Assembly: GCA_044433165.1 (NCBI GenBank) | Contig: JAWXTX010000003.1 | Coordinates: 1 to 62,309 of the forward strand | DNA from: Ferrimonas sp044433165 | GTDB taxonomy: Bacteria; Pseudomonadota; Gammaproteobacteria; Enterobacterales; Shewanellaceae | Length of the DNA stretch: 62,309 nt | Reading direction: 5' to 3' | Shown here: piece after piece, positions 55,191 through 62,301 of the stretch | How the letters are laid out: every line of letters starts with the position of its first letter | Position numbering within the stretch: the first letter of the stretch is position 1 | The notes under the pieces: generated by a model | Databases searched by the model: none | What the model was told of the DNA's origin: nothing | Seen by the model: only the letters and a program-made list of their open reading frames with translations | Program-made: the position numbers and the translations under genes

Positions 55191-56144
55191 ATGATGAAAT
55201 TGGGCATCGTGATGGACCCCATTAGTGCCATCAACATCAATAAAGACACCAGTTTTGCGTTTTTGTTGGAAGCGCAAGCGCGTGGCTACGAATTGCACTA
55301 CATGGAACTGAGTGATCTTTACTTAGAGCAAGGCGAACCCTATGCGCGCATGCAATCGCTAACGGTGCAACGTCAAGCCGATGATTATTACCAATTAGGG
55401 GCGGTAAGCGAGCGTAAATTAAGCGAGCTCGACGTTATCTTAATGCGCAAAGATCCGCCATTTGATACCGAATTTATTTATGCGACTTACATGCTGGAGC
55501 GTGCTGAAGAGCAGGGCACCTTGATCGTCAACAAACCTCAAAGTTTGCGCGACTGCAATGAAAAGCTCTTTACCGCTTGGTTTGCCGAGCACACCCCACC
55601 GACGTTGGTGACTCGCCGTGCCGATAAAATTCGTCAATTTCACCAGCAACACCATGACATCATCCTCAAACCCTTAGATGGCATGGGGGGCGCCTCCATC
55701 TTTCGAGTTGGCAGCGGCGGTGAAAACCTCGGGGTGATCATTGAAACCCTCACCCAGCATGGTAACCAATACGCCATGATCCAGCGCTTTATTCCCGAAA
55801 TTACCGCAGGCGACAAACGCATCCTCGTGGTTGATGGCGAGCCCGTTCCTTACTGCTTAGCACGCATTCCTCAAGGTGGTGAAACTCGGGGTAATTTGGC
55901 TGCTGGTGGCCGTGGTGAAGCGCAGCCCCTTTCGGAAAGCGACTGGGCCATTGCCCGAGCCGTTGCCCCAGAGCTGAAAAAACGCGGCCTTATTTTTGTG
56001 GGGTTAGACGTGATAGGCGATCGCTTAACCGAAGTGAATGTTACCAGCCCAACTTGTGTGCAAGAGATTGATGCCGCTTATGGCACCAACATCGCAGGGC
56101 TATTAATGGATGCCATTGAACGCCGATTAGCCGCACGCGAATAG
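55191..56144 (+). CDS. gshB: Glutathione synthetase
   Basis: ATP-grasp ligase joining glycine to gamma-glutamylcysteine. The N-terminal LGIVMDPISAININKDTSFA, the MRKDPPFDTEFIYAT and NKPQSLRDCNEKLF segments, the Gly-rich loop KPLDGMGGASIFRV, and EVNVTSPTCVQEID are GshB motifs. 317 residues (E. coli 316). The usual next genes yqgE and yqgF (ruvX) are missing; the accessory island begins after the terminator. Confidence 0.96.
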   Translation: MMKLGIVMDPISAININKDTSFAFLLEAQARGYELHYMELSDLYLEQGEPYARMQSLTVQRQADDYYQLGAVSERKLSELDVILMRKDPPFDTEFIYATYMLERAEEQGTLIVNKPQSLRDCNEKLFTAWFAEHTPPTLVTRRADKIRQFHQQHHDIILKPLDGMGGASIFRVGSGGENLGVIIETLTQHGNQYAMIQRFIPEITAGDKRILVVDGEPVPYCLARIPQGGETRGNLAAGGRGEAQPLSESDWAIARAVAPELKKRGLIFVGLDVIGDRLTEVNVTSPTCVQEIDAAYGTNIAGLLMDAIERRLAARE

Positions 56145-56169
56145 GGTTAATTTGTCTGAATACGAAAAC

Positions 56170-56201
56170 AAGCCGCAGAACTTCAATGTTGCGGCTTTTT
56201 T
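56170..56201 (+). terminator. Rho-independent terminator of gshB
   Basis: The stem AAGCCGCA/TTGCGGCTT (with one G-T pair) and an 11-nt loop is followed by six T. It marks the left edge of the accessory island. Confidence 0.85.
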
Positions 56202-56346
56202 AATGATGCGTGCGGCTATTTTAACTATTCCCCATTGCGACTAGCGTAGTTTCTACGCTTAATTCGTTTCCGCACCTGTGCTTGAAACAAACTTTTGACG
56301 GGGGCATTGCATATACTTTTCCAACAAGATACTGGTTAGTCTCATA

Positions 56347-56402
56347 CTTGAGACTTGAGACTTGAGACTTGAGACTTGAGACTTGAGACTTGAGACTTGA
56401 GA
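56347..56402. repeat. Eight perfect tandem copies of a 7-bp unit
   Basis: CTTGAGA is repeated eight times without error (56 bp), ending 5 bp before the RT stop codon on the RT coding strand's downstream side. Seven is not a multiple of three, so gain or loss of a copy would shift any frame crossing it. Read on the minus strand it lies just past the RT stop. An overlapping minus-strand frame (56221-56454) reads it as a Leu-Lys-Ser-Gln-Val-Ser-Ser repeat but has no other support. Confidence 0.95.
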
Positions 56403-56407
56403 GCGCG

Positions 56408-57178
56408 TCAGGAAGCTTCAATTTGACAAGTTTGCGTTGGATTAACGGTTCCAACGTACGTCAAAATACCTTGGCGCTGATGCTGGTTGTCTGCAGAATG
56501 GTATGCATTGATGAATTTCGCCATTCGTTCATCGGTTATCTGCATGATAGTTTTCGAGAACTGGATGTTGAATGACTTACAAGATTGGGAGGGCGGGTGT
56601 GCTTTGGTTTCATTGATTTGGAAACCGGACTTAATGGTGGCATCACGGACGGCAATATAAGTTTTATTCAGACTTTCAATACAATGGCCAGACACAATAA
56701 TGTCATCCATATAGACACTAACCTGAAAGTCATGTCTATGATCTAAATGGCTGAGAAGATTGCCTAAATGGCTATGGGAGAGACACATCGAAGCCAGCAA
56801 AGGTGACTGTATGAACCCGTATGGAAGACTAAATACTTCACCAACCTTGATTGTTGAGGAGCGAGCAATTTCTCTAGCTATAGAATAACCAGTATATGGT
56901 TTTATTGTTCGGGTCACTCGGGAGCGATTAATGGCATCAAAGAAGCTACTGATGTCGATATTGAAAAAGTATTGGCTTTTTGAAGTGTGCTTTTTTATAG
57001 CCTCTACGTGACCGCCTTTACGAAGGTGGTAATAGAATGTAGGTGCGGTCCAGTGAGATTGGAGCAGTTTTTTTACGTAATTCCCATATTTTCTGGATGA
57101 AATTGAGGGGACGTAGATCCAAGAGCCTCGCTTGCGCTCAAATTTGTGATCCCATTTAGGCCCGTTAGGCGGCTGCAC
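56408..57178 (-). CDS. Reverse transcriptase of unknown-group (UG/DRT-like) type
   Basis: A compact RNA-directed DNA polymerase of 256 residues. Motif A is YFFNIDISSFFDAIN with D75. Motif B is SLPYGFIQSPLLAS (117-130), and motif C is VSVYMDDIIVSG with YMDD at 156-159. SGFQINETKAHPP follows as the next motif, and the end ILTYVGTVNPTQ looks complete. The retron-specific NAxxH and VTG motifs are absent, so it is not a typical retron RT and not a group II intron RT (no maturase or HNH). FYYHLRKGGHVEAI near the start resembles short defence-type RTs. The start is GTG at 57178, with AAAGGAG upstream, inside the end of the membrane-protein gene. DRT type cannot be assigned by eye. Confidence 0.88.
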   Translation of the reverse strand: MQPPNGPKWDHKFERKRGSWIYVPSISSRKYGNYVKKLLQSHWTAPTFYYHLRKGGHVEAIKKHTSKSQYFFNIDISSFFDAINRSRVTRTIKPYTGYSIAREIARSSTIKVGEVFSLPYGFIQSPLLASMCLSHSHLGNLLSHLDHRHDFQVSVYMDDIIVSGHCIESLNKTYIAVRDATIKSGFQINETKAHPPSQSCKSFNIQFSKTIMQITDERMAKFINAYHSADNQHQRQGILTYVGTVNPTQTCQIEAS

Positions 57179-57574
57179 TTATTAATTGCTCCTTTGAGTA
57201 ATTTAAAGCCACACCAGCTAAGAAGCGAAGGATTGATAGAGCTACTACTATGCGAACACTGCAATCTAGTATTGCTAAAATCATTCTTACAAAGTTGAGA
57301 ATTTCACTTGTAAGCTGATTCAAATTACGCAAAGCATTTGGGATGCTCTTCAAACCCTCCTTAATCTTAACGGTTAGGCCGAATTTATCTTTTTCCATAA
57401 ATTCATCCTCCATCTTTACTTCTGACTGACCTAGCGCAAAGCGCATGACTTCGAATTAATTGAAACAGGGAAATCGTTTAGCCCAATGGACATGACGAAT
57501 CTTCACGAGTTACCAAGAACATCACACTGTGACTGATGGAGCGTTATGCAGCTGCTTGGATAAGCCGCCTAACG
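57163..57574. repeat. 12-bp inverted repeat pair bracketing the small gene before the RT
   Basis: CGTTAGGCGGCT at 57163-57174 is exactly complementary to AGCCGCCTAACG at 57563-57574. In a minus-strand transcript the 5' copy lies in the leader, and the 3' copy begins two bases after the GTG start of the RT. The two could pair over about 390 nt. This recalls the a1/a2 repeats that close retron ncRNAs, but here a coding gene lies inside. The same 12-mer includes CGTTAGGC, which resembles an integron core site. Confidence 0.8.
57165..57398 (-). CDS. Small membrane protein coupled to the reverse transcriptase
   Basis: 77 residues from the ATG at 57398, which follows a strong GGAGGA ribosome site by 7 nt; the frame is open for 16 codons upstream but those lack such a site. 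The N-terminal half is charged (MEKDKFGLTVKIKEGLKS); residues about 34-65 are hydrophobic (ILNFVRMILAILDCSVRIV and VVALSILRFLAGVAL), enough for one or two membrane passes. The stop overlaps the RT start by 14 bp, implying translational coupling. No family is recognised. A membrane-acting effector or an anchor for the RT is possible (inference). Confidence 0.75.
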   Translation of the reverse strand: MEKDKFGLTVKIKEGLKSIPNALRNLNQLTSEILNFVRMILAILDCSVRIVVALSILRFLAGVALNYSKEQLISAAA

Positions 57575-57731
57575 TCAGAAGTATACGGATTGTCAGAGAT
57601 AAAATGCTGTATAGCAAGGAATATACGAGTATTAATCTTGTAGTTATCTTATGGTGTTATTTTTATATTTGTATTTACTTCATTATTAATGGTTGATGGT
57701 TCAGGTGACTTGCTAATTAAACTCCGAAGTG
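57447..57731. other. AT-rich leader of the RT cassette
   Basis: No convincing gene. It holds the 5' copy of the 12-bp inverted repeat and, nearer 57590-57700, a very AT-rich tract likely to contain the promoter for the small protein and RT. TCACACTGTGA at 57520-57530 is a perfect 11-mer palindrome. A non-coding RNA for the RT could lie here, but none is recognised. Confidence 0.45.
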
Positions 57732-58190
57732 TTAAACAGCTAGGCAGTATTCCTCGAGCACTCCCTTTGGCTGCTTGAAATCGAGGCATTTTCTTAGTCA
57801 TTCATTTCGATTTACCGCTCGTTTTATCTCATTATCCGTTACTGTTCGTAGGTCTGTCCCCTTCGGGATGTATTGGCGAGTAACCCATTGAAATTTTTAT
57901 TCAGTCCGCGTTCCCATGAGGAATATGGATGCGCCAAATAAAAATCAGCACCTAACGCTTTTGCTTTGTGCGCCACAAACTCCAAACAGTTCAAAAGCCG
58001 CATAAGAACGAAGTAATTCCATAGTGGCATCAGGTACCGCTTCAGTATTTTGTTTTGCACTTTTTTAACCAAATAAAATCGGTTAGTACGTTCGGCGATG
58101 GTTACCATAGCGCTGTGACCTTGTTTGCCTAAAACCTCTACCGGCAGTTGGCAGCCTCTCTCCGGTTCAATCGTGAACGTTGCACTTATT
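57732..58190 (-). pseudogene. Degenerate IS30-family transposase (C-terminal remnant)
   Basis: Fragments of one IS30 transposase lie in different frames of the minus strand. GHSAMVTIAERTNRFYLVKK and then ADFYLAHPYSSWERGLN-like sequence are in one frame (58108-57839). TEAVPDATMELLRSYAAF is in another. After NGLL a frame change gives RQYIPKGTDLRTVTDNEIKR, then a nonsense TGA at 57798-57800, then RKCLDFKQPK before the final stop at 57732. At least two frameshifts, a short deletion and a stop show it is dead. No inverted ends were found. It shows past insertion activity at this locus. Confidence 0.85.
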
Positions 58191-58264
58191 ATCTGAATTC
58201 AGAATTTAACTGACAGGAATGGTGCGTTAAAGACGCGCCTTGAGCCGTGATGCTGGTCATTAAA

Positions 58265-58302
58265 GTTGTCTATACCCCCCTGTTTTCTGGGGTATAGACA
58301 AC
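58265..58302 (-). terminator. 14-bp stem hairpin downstream of the 60-residue gene
   Basis: GTTGTCTATACCCC (58265-58278) pairs perfectly with GGGGTATAGACAAC (58289-58302) across a 10-nt loop. On the minus strand it is followed by TTTAATG, a modest U-tract. It lies 12 bp past the stop codon of the small gene. Confidence 0.65.
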
Positions 58303-58314
58303 GCGGTAGTGTGG

Positions 58315-58497
58315 TTATTTCGATTGGGTGGGGGCATCACTGTCGCTGGGGTAACTTTGTTCAAGCAATTGCACCAGCTCTTGGCCAACTGCGCCTTCGC
58401 GCCAAGAGGCGTTTTCCTCTTTTGCGGGTGGGGTGTTGGTGATGGCTTTGGTGCCTTTTGCGCTTGAGTTGGGGATCGTTGATGTGTTGCGTTCCAT
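58315..58497 (-). CDS. Hypothetical protein of 60 residues
   Basis: A frame from ATG 58497, nine bases after AGAGAGG, to a stop just before a strong hairpin. The peptide is hydrophilic, with a Ser/Thr/Asn-rich front and a possible amphipathic helix (GQELVQLLEQS) towards the end; there is no signal or membrane segment. An overlapping frame (58260-58505) starts one base after the ribosome site and is less likely. No family is recognised. Confidence 0.5.
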   Translation of the reverse strand: MERNTSTIPNSSAKGTKAITNTPPAKEENASWREGAVGQELVQLLEQSYPSDSDAPTQSK

Positions 58498-58829
58498 GCT
58501 GGCATTCCTCTCTAATTGGAGTTAATTCCATTCGATTTACGATAGTCTCTTTTTGCCGTAGAAGCACGAGTAAACAATGTTTTTTACGAACAAATATGGG
58601 CTGAGCTGATATAAATTTAATATATATCAATGATTTACTTTGGTTATTGATTTTAACAGGGGTACCGTGGCTTTGGCGCTATATGTCGACGAAAGGCTAC
58701 TTGCATCAAACTATTGAATTTAACTTATTAGAAAATCGAAAAAATTAGCGTTTCCGCACAGATGTTTGCCAATTGTGAATTTACAGTGATGAATATTGAA
58801 TTAGAGGCAATTTTAGGAAATCACCACAA
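58498..58829. other. Divergent intergenic region of the 60-residue gene and the TetR gene
   Basis: About 330 bp, AT-rich, with no convincing gene. It should contain both promoters. Repeated ATATAAATTTAATATATAT-like sequence near 58609-58627 is a candidate promoter or operator core. Nothing else was recognised. Confidence 0.4.
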
Positions 58830-59588
58830 ATGTCTGCCAAGGAAGCTGTGACAACTTTGGTTTGGGGTTCGCCCAACCATGCTCGATTCCGTCAACGAGA
58901 TCAGGTATTGGTTCGCTTAGCGGAGCAATTGTTGCAAGATCAAGGGTTGGTTTCATTTCGTTTTTCTGAGCTTGCCCCACTGGCCGGTTGCAGTGCTGGA
59001 ACGCTTTATAAGCACTTTGCCAGTAAGGAAGATCTGCTCATTGCTATTTTAGCGCGTCATTTGGAACGTTTGGTCGAGTGCCAACCGCATTTGATGACCT
59101 GCGAACTCAGTTTTGTGGAGCGTTGGATTGCGATGCATCTGCTGGCGGTTGCGGCCAGCCGTCAGTGCTGTTGGAGCTTGTCGTTAAACAGCATTGGCAG
59201 TTCCCCTAAGTTGGTGGAGCGCGCCAGTGAGTACCGTATTCAAGAGCTAAAAATGCATTTAGAGCAGTTTTATCATGCGATTTTACGGGTAGTGGAAAGC
59301 GCTCGTATTCAAGGGGAGCTTTCAGCAACGGATCAGCAAGTGGCCAATGCGCATGCGATGATGGTGTTTATTGAGCGAGGCGCCATCGACAGCATTGATA
59401 ACCCTTTGATGGAAAATGCGTTAGAAGCACTGGATATGCGCCAGCTTTTTGAGGTGTTTGCGTTATATCTGAGTGTGTTGGATTGGCGTACGCCATTACG
59501 GCCAGACTCTTATGAGCGAGTGATGGCTGAAGTTGAGCATCAATTGCAAGAGTGCCAGCAACAGCAGCAATTGCTGAGTGTACTTTAA
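58830..59588 (+). CDS. TetR/AcrR-family transcriptional regulator
   Basis: An N-terminal TetR helix-turn-helix lies at about residues 28-70: VSFRFSELAPLAGCSAGTLY followed by KHFASKEDLLIAIL. The ~180-residue C-terminal domain should bind the ligand or dimerise; it ends in a Gln-rich stretch. 252 residues. It faces the 60-residue gene on one side and converges on the SieB-like gene on the other. The regulated genes and ligand are unknown. Confidence 0.85.
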   Translation: MSAKEAVTTLVWGSPNHARFRQRDQVLVRLAEQLLQDQGLVSFRFSELAPLAGCSAGTLYKHFASKEDLLIAILARHLERLVECQPHLMTCELSFVERWIAMHLLAVAASRQCCWSLSLNSIGSSPKLVERASEYRIQELKMHLEQFYHAILRVVESARIQGELSATDQQVANAHAMMVFIERGAIDSIDNPLMENALEALDMRQLFEVFALYLSVLDWRTPLRPDSYERVMAEVEHQLQECQQQQQLLSVL

Positions 59589-59662
59589 CGGTTGGCCGTG
59601 CTTCTGCTCACTTCAAATAGGAATAAGGTGAGCAGGAGCGTGCGATGGCTGTTTGGCCAAGC

Positions 59663-60295
59663 TCAATTGCGCCGGCCAGTATTAACGGCGGTGATAAAGT
59701 CTGGTCTTGAGGCGATCAACTGCTGGCGTTGTTGTTCGTTTAGCTCGCCTTCAGGCAAGCGTAAAACAGTGCGATTAAGGTGCTGACGTGCCACCTGAGA
59801 TAAACGCAATTGCGCTACGGGGCCTTCAATTGCATACTGCTGCTGTTCGCCAACCTGTTCTAATATGCCACTTTCCAGTAACTCCATAACCGTAGATTGG
59901 TGCAATGGCATTTTCACTAATGGGTTGGCTTGGAGAAAGAATTCACGCAAAATGGCGCGTTCTTGCGCATCTAAAAACTTCATTTTATCAACAATTTGCT
60001 GTCTCCATTGCAGCTGCTGCTGCTGCATTAAGCGTTGTTGAATAATCCATAATACCGCTGCCGCTGCCAGATAACTGGCCGAAACTATCACCATTAAGCC
60101 AATTAAAAAGCCATGTTCTTCAACCCATTGTTGCAGATAAAGCGACTGCAGGGTTGGGATGGGCAGGGTCATGAGCGCCAGACCAGCAATCAAACACCAC
60201 ATGGCGATGCTAATCGCGACTTTTTTGGCTAACCAATGCCACTGGTTCAGTGACGTAGGGGAGGGAGCGGATAACATAGATAACTCACTAAACAA
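59663..60295 (-). CDS. Membrane protein with SieB-like (super-infection exclusion) C-terminal domain
   Basis: Two membrane helices near the N-terminus (about 27-47 and 63-85) precede a Gln-rich linker and a cytoplasmic domain. MKFLDAQERAILREFFLQAN (about 106-125) followed by MPLHQSTVMELLESGILEQV resembles the super-infection exclusion protein B family, in which a LsxxEkxxLrxF motif precedes a winged-helix-like region. 210 residues. It starts 7 bp after the FapA/DUF342 gene, so both form an operon. The family link is by pattern only; function is not proven. Confidence 0.55.
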   Translation of the reverse strand: MFSELSMLSAPSPTSLNQWHWLAKKVAISIAMWCLIAGLALMTLPIPTLQSLYLQQWVEEHGFLIGLMVIVSASYLAAAAVLWIIQQRLMQQQQLQWRQQIVDKMKFLDAQERAILREFFLQANPLVKMPLHQSTVMELLESGILEQVGEQQQYAIEGPVAQLRLSQVARQHLNRTVLRLPEGELNEQQRQQLIASRPDFITAVNTGRRN

Positions 60296-60302
60296 TTCTA
60301 AT

Positions 60303-61955
60303 TTATGGCTTCTTAGGCGAAGCGGTTAAAGGCTGGCGAACCAGTTTGCCTTGTTCTAGAACAAGTTGGCTGGCGCCTTGCGCTTCATTATTGAAGTATT
60401 TATTGTTGCCAAGGGTTATATTAACTCGTGGCAGCAGATATTTAGTGATCAAAATTTGGCGTTCTTGAGAAAAATGTTCAATTAATTCCTGCTGTTGTTG
60501 CAGTTGTTGCTCATTTTCACTGCTGAGGGTTTTTAAATAGGCGATCAATTGCAGTGCTTGTTCTTTTGCTTCGGCAGTGATCTCACCGGCTTTCAGGCCA
60601 TTATTGAGTTTTACCTGTTCTGCCAACCAGTTGCGGCTGAGCTCTTGTTGCTGGTTTTCTAGCTCTGTTGCGGTGTCTAACAAGCTTTGGTAATCGGCCC
60701 CCACCACCACGCGTGTTTCAACTCCTGTTTTGGTGCCTAATTCGTTACATTGTAGCCCCAGTCTGGCGTAAGCCGAGCCGCCATTAAGGCCGCCTTGTTT
60801 ATGGGGGTGCAACCCAACGTATAGCATCTGTGCGGTGCGTAAGTTGCAGTTAACCGCATGCCAGCGGATCTCTAAATCCCCAACGCAATCAATATGGGCA
60901 AATTGTGCATAATGGATGGTGACGTTGCCGCCCGCCCGAATTTGGCATTGCAAATGGCCGTTATCCTGTTGGTGGCCAACAACGCCCTTATCGACGCTGA
61001 GATCGCCACCAGCGTCAATAATGGCGTTGTGAACGCTGCCTTGAATATGAATGTTGCCCGTTGCATGTACTTGCATACCGTCTTCAACATCACCGGTAAT
61101 GACGATTGAGCCATTAAATTTGAGGTGGCCGGTTAAGACGCTTACCCCTGCGACAGTCAGTTGTGGCTCAATGGCCATACCATGATCTTGCATTAATGGA
61201 ATGCCGCTGATCTCGGCGATTAAAAGATCGGGATTTTGGCTATCAATATAGGTGCCAGAGCCGGCGATTAATTGGGCTGGCTCGCCATCTGTGGCATCGA
61301 GCGTCTCGCCTAAAATGGTATAACCGGGCTGGCCTAATGTTGGGGCAATACGTTGTAGCAGAGGGTGGCCACGGTCAACGGTGAAGGTTTGTCCTAAATT
61401 GCGCATATCAACACGATGAATGTCGATGGCTTGTGGTACGGCTTGGTGCTCGCTGGGCAAAGGTACTAGGCGTTTGAGGTAGCCATTGTGGCCGGGCACC
61501 GCCGGTTTGCCAAAAGCAATTACGGCCGTGGCTGATTCGTGTTGATGATCTCGCTGTTGATCAATCATCGCTAAAATCGCACTGCGACAAAGGCCTTGTG
61601 TTAGGTTGCCGTTCTTCAAGAGTTGCAATAATTGAGAGACGGTAGCGGCTTCCCCTCCTTGTGCAAAAGTTAGGGTAGCGGTGAGTGTCATTTTGTCTTT
61701 GCTTAAGTTCAGCGCCCAGCTGCCATCTAACGCTTGAGCAAAAACCACATCAATGGGCGTTAATTCATGGTTTTTGGCTAATTGCGTTAGCGCTTCTTCC
61801 CACGCCTGACGTTGGGGTTGTAATACACGATAACGACTGTTGGCCCAGAGCTGCTCTAAGGCCGCTAAGGTGAGGTGGTGGTGGTTGACTGGGTCGAGCG
61901 TTATTTTGGCTAAGCGTTGCTTGGGATCCCAATGGATCATCTGTTCCGTTAGCAT
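60303..61955 (-). CDS. FapA family (DUF342) polymerising-domain protein
   Basis: 550 residues. The N-terminal half has HPLLQRIAPTLGQPGYTILG and GSGTYIDSQNPDLLIAEISG, typical of the DUF342/FapA N-terminal region. A right-handed beta-helix follows (about 255-385), of the bactofilin-like repeat type: HLKFNGSIVITGDVEDGMQV, then NIHIQGSVHNAIIDAGGDL. A long coiled coil, rich in Gln and Glu, spans about 420-510. FapA was described near flagellar and chemotaxis genes, but here no such genes are close; it is in an operon with the SieB-like protein. Role unknown. Confidence 0.8.
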   Translation of the reverse strand: MLTEQMIHWDPKQRLAKITLDPVNHHHLTLAALEQLWANSRYRVLQPQRQAWEEALTQLAKNHELTPIDVVFAQALDGSWALNLSKDKMTLTATLTFAQGGEAATVSQLLQLLKNGNLTQGLCRSAILAMIDQQRDHQHESATAVIAFGKPAVPGHNGYLKRLVPLPSEHQAVPQAIDIHRVDMRNLGQTFTVDRGHPLLQRIAPTLGQPGYTILGETLDATDGEPAQLIAGSGTYIDSQNPDLLIAEISGIPLMQDHGMAIEPQLTVAGVSVLTGHLKFNGSIVITGDVEDGMQVHATGNIHIQGSVHNAIIDAGGDLSVDKGVVGHQQDNGHLQCQIRAGGNVTIHYAQFAHIDCVGDLEIRWHAVNCNLRTAQMLYVGLHPHKQGGLNGGSAYARLGLQCNELGTKTGVETRVVVGADYQSLLDTATELENQQQELSRNWLAEQVKLNNGLKAGEITAEAKEQALQLIAYLKTLSSENEQQLQQQQELIEHFSQERQILITKYLLPRVNITLGNNKYFNNEAQGASQLVLEQGKLVRQPLTASPKKP

Positions 61956-62176
61956 CGGCAGGTTCCTGTTAAAGCACTCAGAAAAACATCGTAGCTGTTA
62001 ATTGCGTGTAATTTCATTGTTGCATTTCGTAACTGTGATCTAGCGGGGGTGTATTGGATATAGGCGGTATTGTTGCAGATCGGGAGGGCGATGTTTTTAT
62101 GAGGTCGATCCATTGCAGCCATTGGGTATCAGCAGTGTTGCTTAAAATGGGCATAATTCGTTGTGGCAAAAACAGA

Positions 62177-62210
62177 AAACCCCTCAAGCCTTTCGACTTG
62201 AGGGGTTTTT
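62177..62210 (-). terminator. Rho-independent terminator of the tRNA-Leu gene
   Basis: AACCCCTCAAG pairs with its complement across a short loop and is followed on the minus strand by TTTTCTGTTTTT, five bases past the tRNA CCA end. Confidence 0.85.
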
Positions 62211-62214
62211 AATC

Positions 62215-62301
62215 TGGTGCAGATGGGGAGACTTGAACTCCCACGTCCTTTCGAACACTAGCACCTGAAGCTAGCGCGTCTACCAATTCCGCCACATCTG
62301 C
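62215..62301 (-). tRNA. leuT: tRNA-Leu (anticodon CAG)
   Basis: 87 bases including an encoded CCA. The acceptor stem GCAGATG pairs with CATCTGC. The D-loop, a stem CTAGC/GCTAG around the loop TTCAGGT (anticodon CAG), a long variable arm typical of leucine tRNA, and the TTCAAGT T-loop are all visible. It reads CUG codons. The gene symbol is by E. coli analogy only. Confidence 0.92.

Noticed and set aside
56221..56454. 77-residue minus-strand frame crossing the 7-bp repeats
   Set aside because: It begins inside the RT gene in another frame, has no ribosome site, and most of its order comes from the repeat.
57541..57574. Integron attC site (GCGTTATGC...GCCTAACG)
   Set aside because: Core-like sequences are present but the spacing (about 34 bp) is too short, and no matching partner core or integrase was found.
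56408..57731. Classification as a retron
   Set aside because: Retron RTs carry NAxxH between early motifs and VTG near the end; neither is present, and the region between the inverted repeats encodes a protein with a good ribosome site. The resemblance is limited to the flanking repeat.
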